From Candidatus Nitrospira neomarina (GTDB lineage: Bacteria; Nitrospirota; Nitrospiria; Nitrospirales; UBA8639), in assembly GCF_032051675.1 (NCBI RefSeq), contig NZ_CP116968.1, positions 62,001-126,000 on the forward strand: 64,000 nucleotides of DNA. The letters run 5' to 3'. Under the pieces are notes generated by a model, which ran no database searches, was not told the origin of the DNA, and was given only the letters and a program-made list of their open reading frames with translations. A program made the translations under genes and the position numbers. Positions 62,691-64,000 of this stretch are shown piece by piece (position 1 is the stretch's first letter; each line of letters starts with the position of its first letter).

Positions 62691-64000
62691 ATGCCGACGT
62701 TTAACAAAGACCTCTTCATCAGCTATGCGCACATCGACAACCAGCCACTGACACCCGGGGATAAGGGCTGGATCACGCGGTTCCATGCGTCGCTGGAGGC
62801 TCTCCTGAGCATGAAACTCGGCCAGACTGCCAGGATCTGGAGAGACGACCATCTGCAAACCAACGATGTGTTTGCCGATGAGATCGTCGATCAATTCGCA
62901 CAGACCGCTGTGCTCGTTTCTGTGCTGACGCCCCGCTATCTCAATTCGGAATGGTGCACCAGGGAGGTCGCTGAATTCTGCAAAAGGGCGGAACAGCGTG
63001 GCGGAGTTACGGTCGAGAACAAATCGAGGATTTTCAAGGTGCTGAAGACGCCGGTCGACACGCAGGAGTCGTTGCCGTCTGCGATGAAAGGTGCCCTCGG
63101 GATTGAGTTCTACACCACTAAAGACGAGGTACCGTTGGAACTGGACGCGGCCTTCGGTGAGGAGTACGCACAGGCTTATAACCTGAAGGTCAACAAGTTG
63201 GCCTATGAGGTCGCACAACTGCTGAAGAAATTGGCGACCGACACTGGCGACAACGCTCAAGATGCACAGGTCTCGGCCAAGGCGACCGTGTATTTAGCCG
63301 AATGCAGTTATGACCGCAAGGAAATCAGGGAAATCCTGGAAGGCGATTTACAATGCCATGGTTATACGGTCCTGCCGGACCGGCAATTGCCGCGGGATGA
63401 GGCCGATTATATCGCAGCCGTGCAAAGTTTGCTGGAGCGCTGCACGCTTTCCATCCATCTCATCGGCGATAACTATGGTGCCGTGCCCGATGGTCCCCGC
63501 CAGAAGTCGGTGGGTGTACTGCAAAATGAGTTCGCTGTTGAGCGCAGCAAGAGCGATGCTTTGCAGCGCGTGATCTGGCTGCCCGAAGGAACAACCTCAG
63601 AGCAGGCGCAACAACAGGCATTTATCAAGGCGCTGCATGACGACGCCGATGTCCAGTTCGGGGCGGACCTGATTATCGGGGACGTCGAGACCCTGAAAAC
63701 CTCGATTCACGCCACCTTGAAAAAACTCGAAAAGCCTGAACCTAAACAACTTGAGGCGCAGACCGCCAGCGGGGACGGCACCAAGCTGATCTACCTGATC
63801 TGTAGCGAAAAGGATCGCAAGGCTACAGTGCCCGTGCGCAAATTTCTCCGGGAGCAGGGTTTCGAAGTCGCCACCCCGGTTTTCCAGGGCGACGCGAGCG
63901 TGGTGCGCGAAGCCAACCGGCAGTCCATGAGCCACTGTGACGCCGTCATGCTCTTTTACGGTACCGGCGACGAGGGATGGAAGCACACTCAAGACAATGA
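62691..64000 (+). CDS. TIR-domain protein with two further TIR/DUF4062-like domains (cut by window edge)
   Basis: 436 residues are visible and the frame is still open. Residues ~5-180 are a TIR domain: DLFISYAHIDNQ at the start, and SEWCTREVAEF with Glu92 in the position of the NADase glutamate of TIR enzymes. A second alpha/beta region (~195-350; VYLAECSYDRKEIREIL, LSIHLIGDNYG) resembles DUF4062/TIR-like domains, and a third (~364-436 onward; LIYLICSEKDRKATVPVRKF, HCDAVMLFYG) begins a further TIR-like domain. Proteins of this layout often continue into NACHT or beta-propeller repeats. It probably consumes NAD or signals upon infection; this is inference. It follows the NACHT gene on the same strand. 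Confidence 0.82.
   Translation, partial: MPTFNKDLFISYAHIDNQPLTPGDKGWITRFHASLEALLSMKLGQTARIWRDDHLQTNDVFADEIVDQFAQTAVLVSVLTPRYLNSEWCTREVAEFCKRAEQRGGVTVENKSRIFKVLKTPVDTQESLPSAMKGALGIEFYTTKDEVPLELDAAFGEEYAQAYNLKVNKLAYEVAQLLKKLATDTGDNAQDAQVSAKATVYLAECSYDRKEIREILEGDLQCHGYTVLPDRQLPRDEADYIAAVQSLLERCTLSIHLIGDNYGAVPDGPRQKSVGVLQNEFAVERSKSDALQRVIWLPEGTTSEQAQQQAFIKALHDDADVQFGADLIIGDVETLKTSIHATLKKLEKPEPKQLEAQTASGDGTKLIYLICSEKDRKATVPVRKFLREQGFEVATPVFQGDASVVREANRQSMSHCDAVMLFYGTGDEGWKHTQDN

Noticed and set aside
1..64000. CRISPR arrays, tRNA and rRNA genes
   Set aside because: No regularly spaced direct repeats with unique spacers and no tRNA/rRNA-like sequence were recognised by eye; a dedicated scan could still find a tRNA.

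Overview
The window reads as a chromosomal segment of a Nitrospira-like bacterium (phylum Nitrospirota). This is an inference from gene content: an archaeal-type S-adenosylmethionine synthetase, SpoIIAA/STAS-like proteins, DUF2934 proteins, tandem universal stress proteins, an acyl-CoA synthetase fused to a GNAT domain, and phosphoketolase. No rRNA, tRNA or CRISPR array was recognised.

From 1 to 42 kb the segment is a dense mosaic of metabolic and stress genes on both strands. It contains three paralogous mannose-1-phosphate guanylyltransferase-like genes, the first cut by the window edge. It also holds a MarC membrane protein, two double-Usp proteins and a PatZ-like ADP-forming acyl-CoA synthetase. 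Sugar-storage genes include a beta-phosphoglucomutase/GH65 phosphorylase pair, a GH13 enzyme and a deleted 4-alpha-glucanotransferase. Further genes are purE-purK, a SulP anion transporter beside a broken beta-carbonic anhydrase, a CtpF-like P-type ATPase, phosphoketolase, Rnk, an MlaC-like protein with S-adenosylmethionine synthetase, and a PAS histidine kinase with a LuxR-type response regulator. The set of Usp, CtpF-like ATPase, CBS proteins, PatZ-like enzyme and phosphoketolase resembles low-oxygen or dormancy gene sets in other bacteria. Four genes or fragments are visibly decayed: an RND outer-membrane factor, carbonic anhydrase, malQ and a PAS-domain piece.

From about 42 kb onward the character changes to an accessory island. 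It has a lone receiver-domain protein, an IS110-family element whose upstream non-coding segment is closed by a perfect 10-bp inverted repeat (a bridge-RNA candidate), and a single 13.7-kb gene for a 4553-residue Tc-toxin A-subunit-like protein. That protein carries five LamG-like modules plus three tandem ~210-residue jelly-roll-like repeats and has no TcB or TcC partner in the window. Then follow a secreted TPR/TatT-like protein, a DUF4062-NACHT-multispan membrane STAND protein, and a TIR-domain protein that runs off the right edge. Three copies of a ~43-bp repeat in the same orientation lie at 42.2, 44.5 and 62.5 kb. The octamer GCGATCGC, a hallmark of many cyanobacterial genomes, occurs five times in the toxin gene and once in the NACHT gene; none was noticed in the first 44 kb. 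This suggests that part of the island was acquired. The combination of an outsized Tc-like protein with NACHT and TIR conflict-type proteins is the most unusual thing here.
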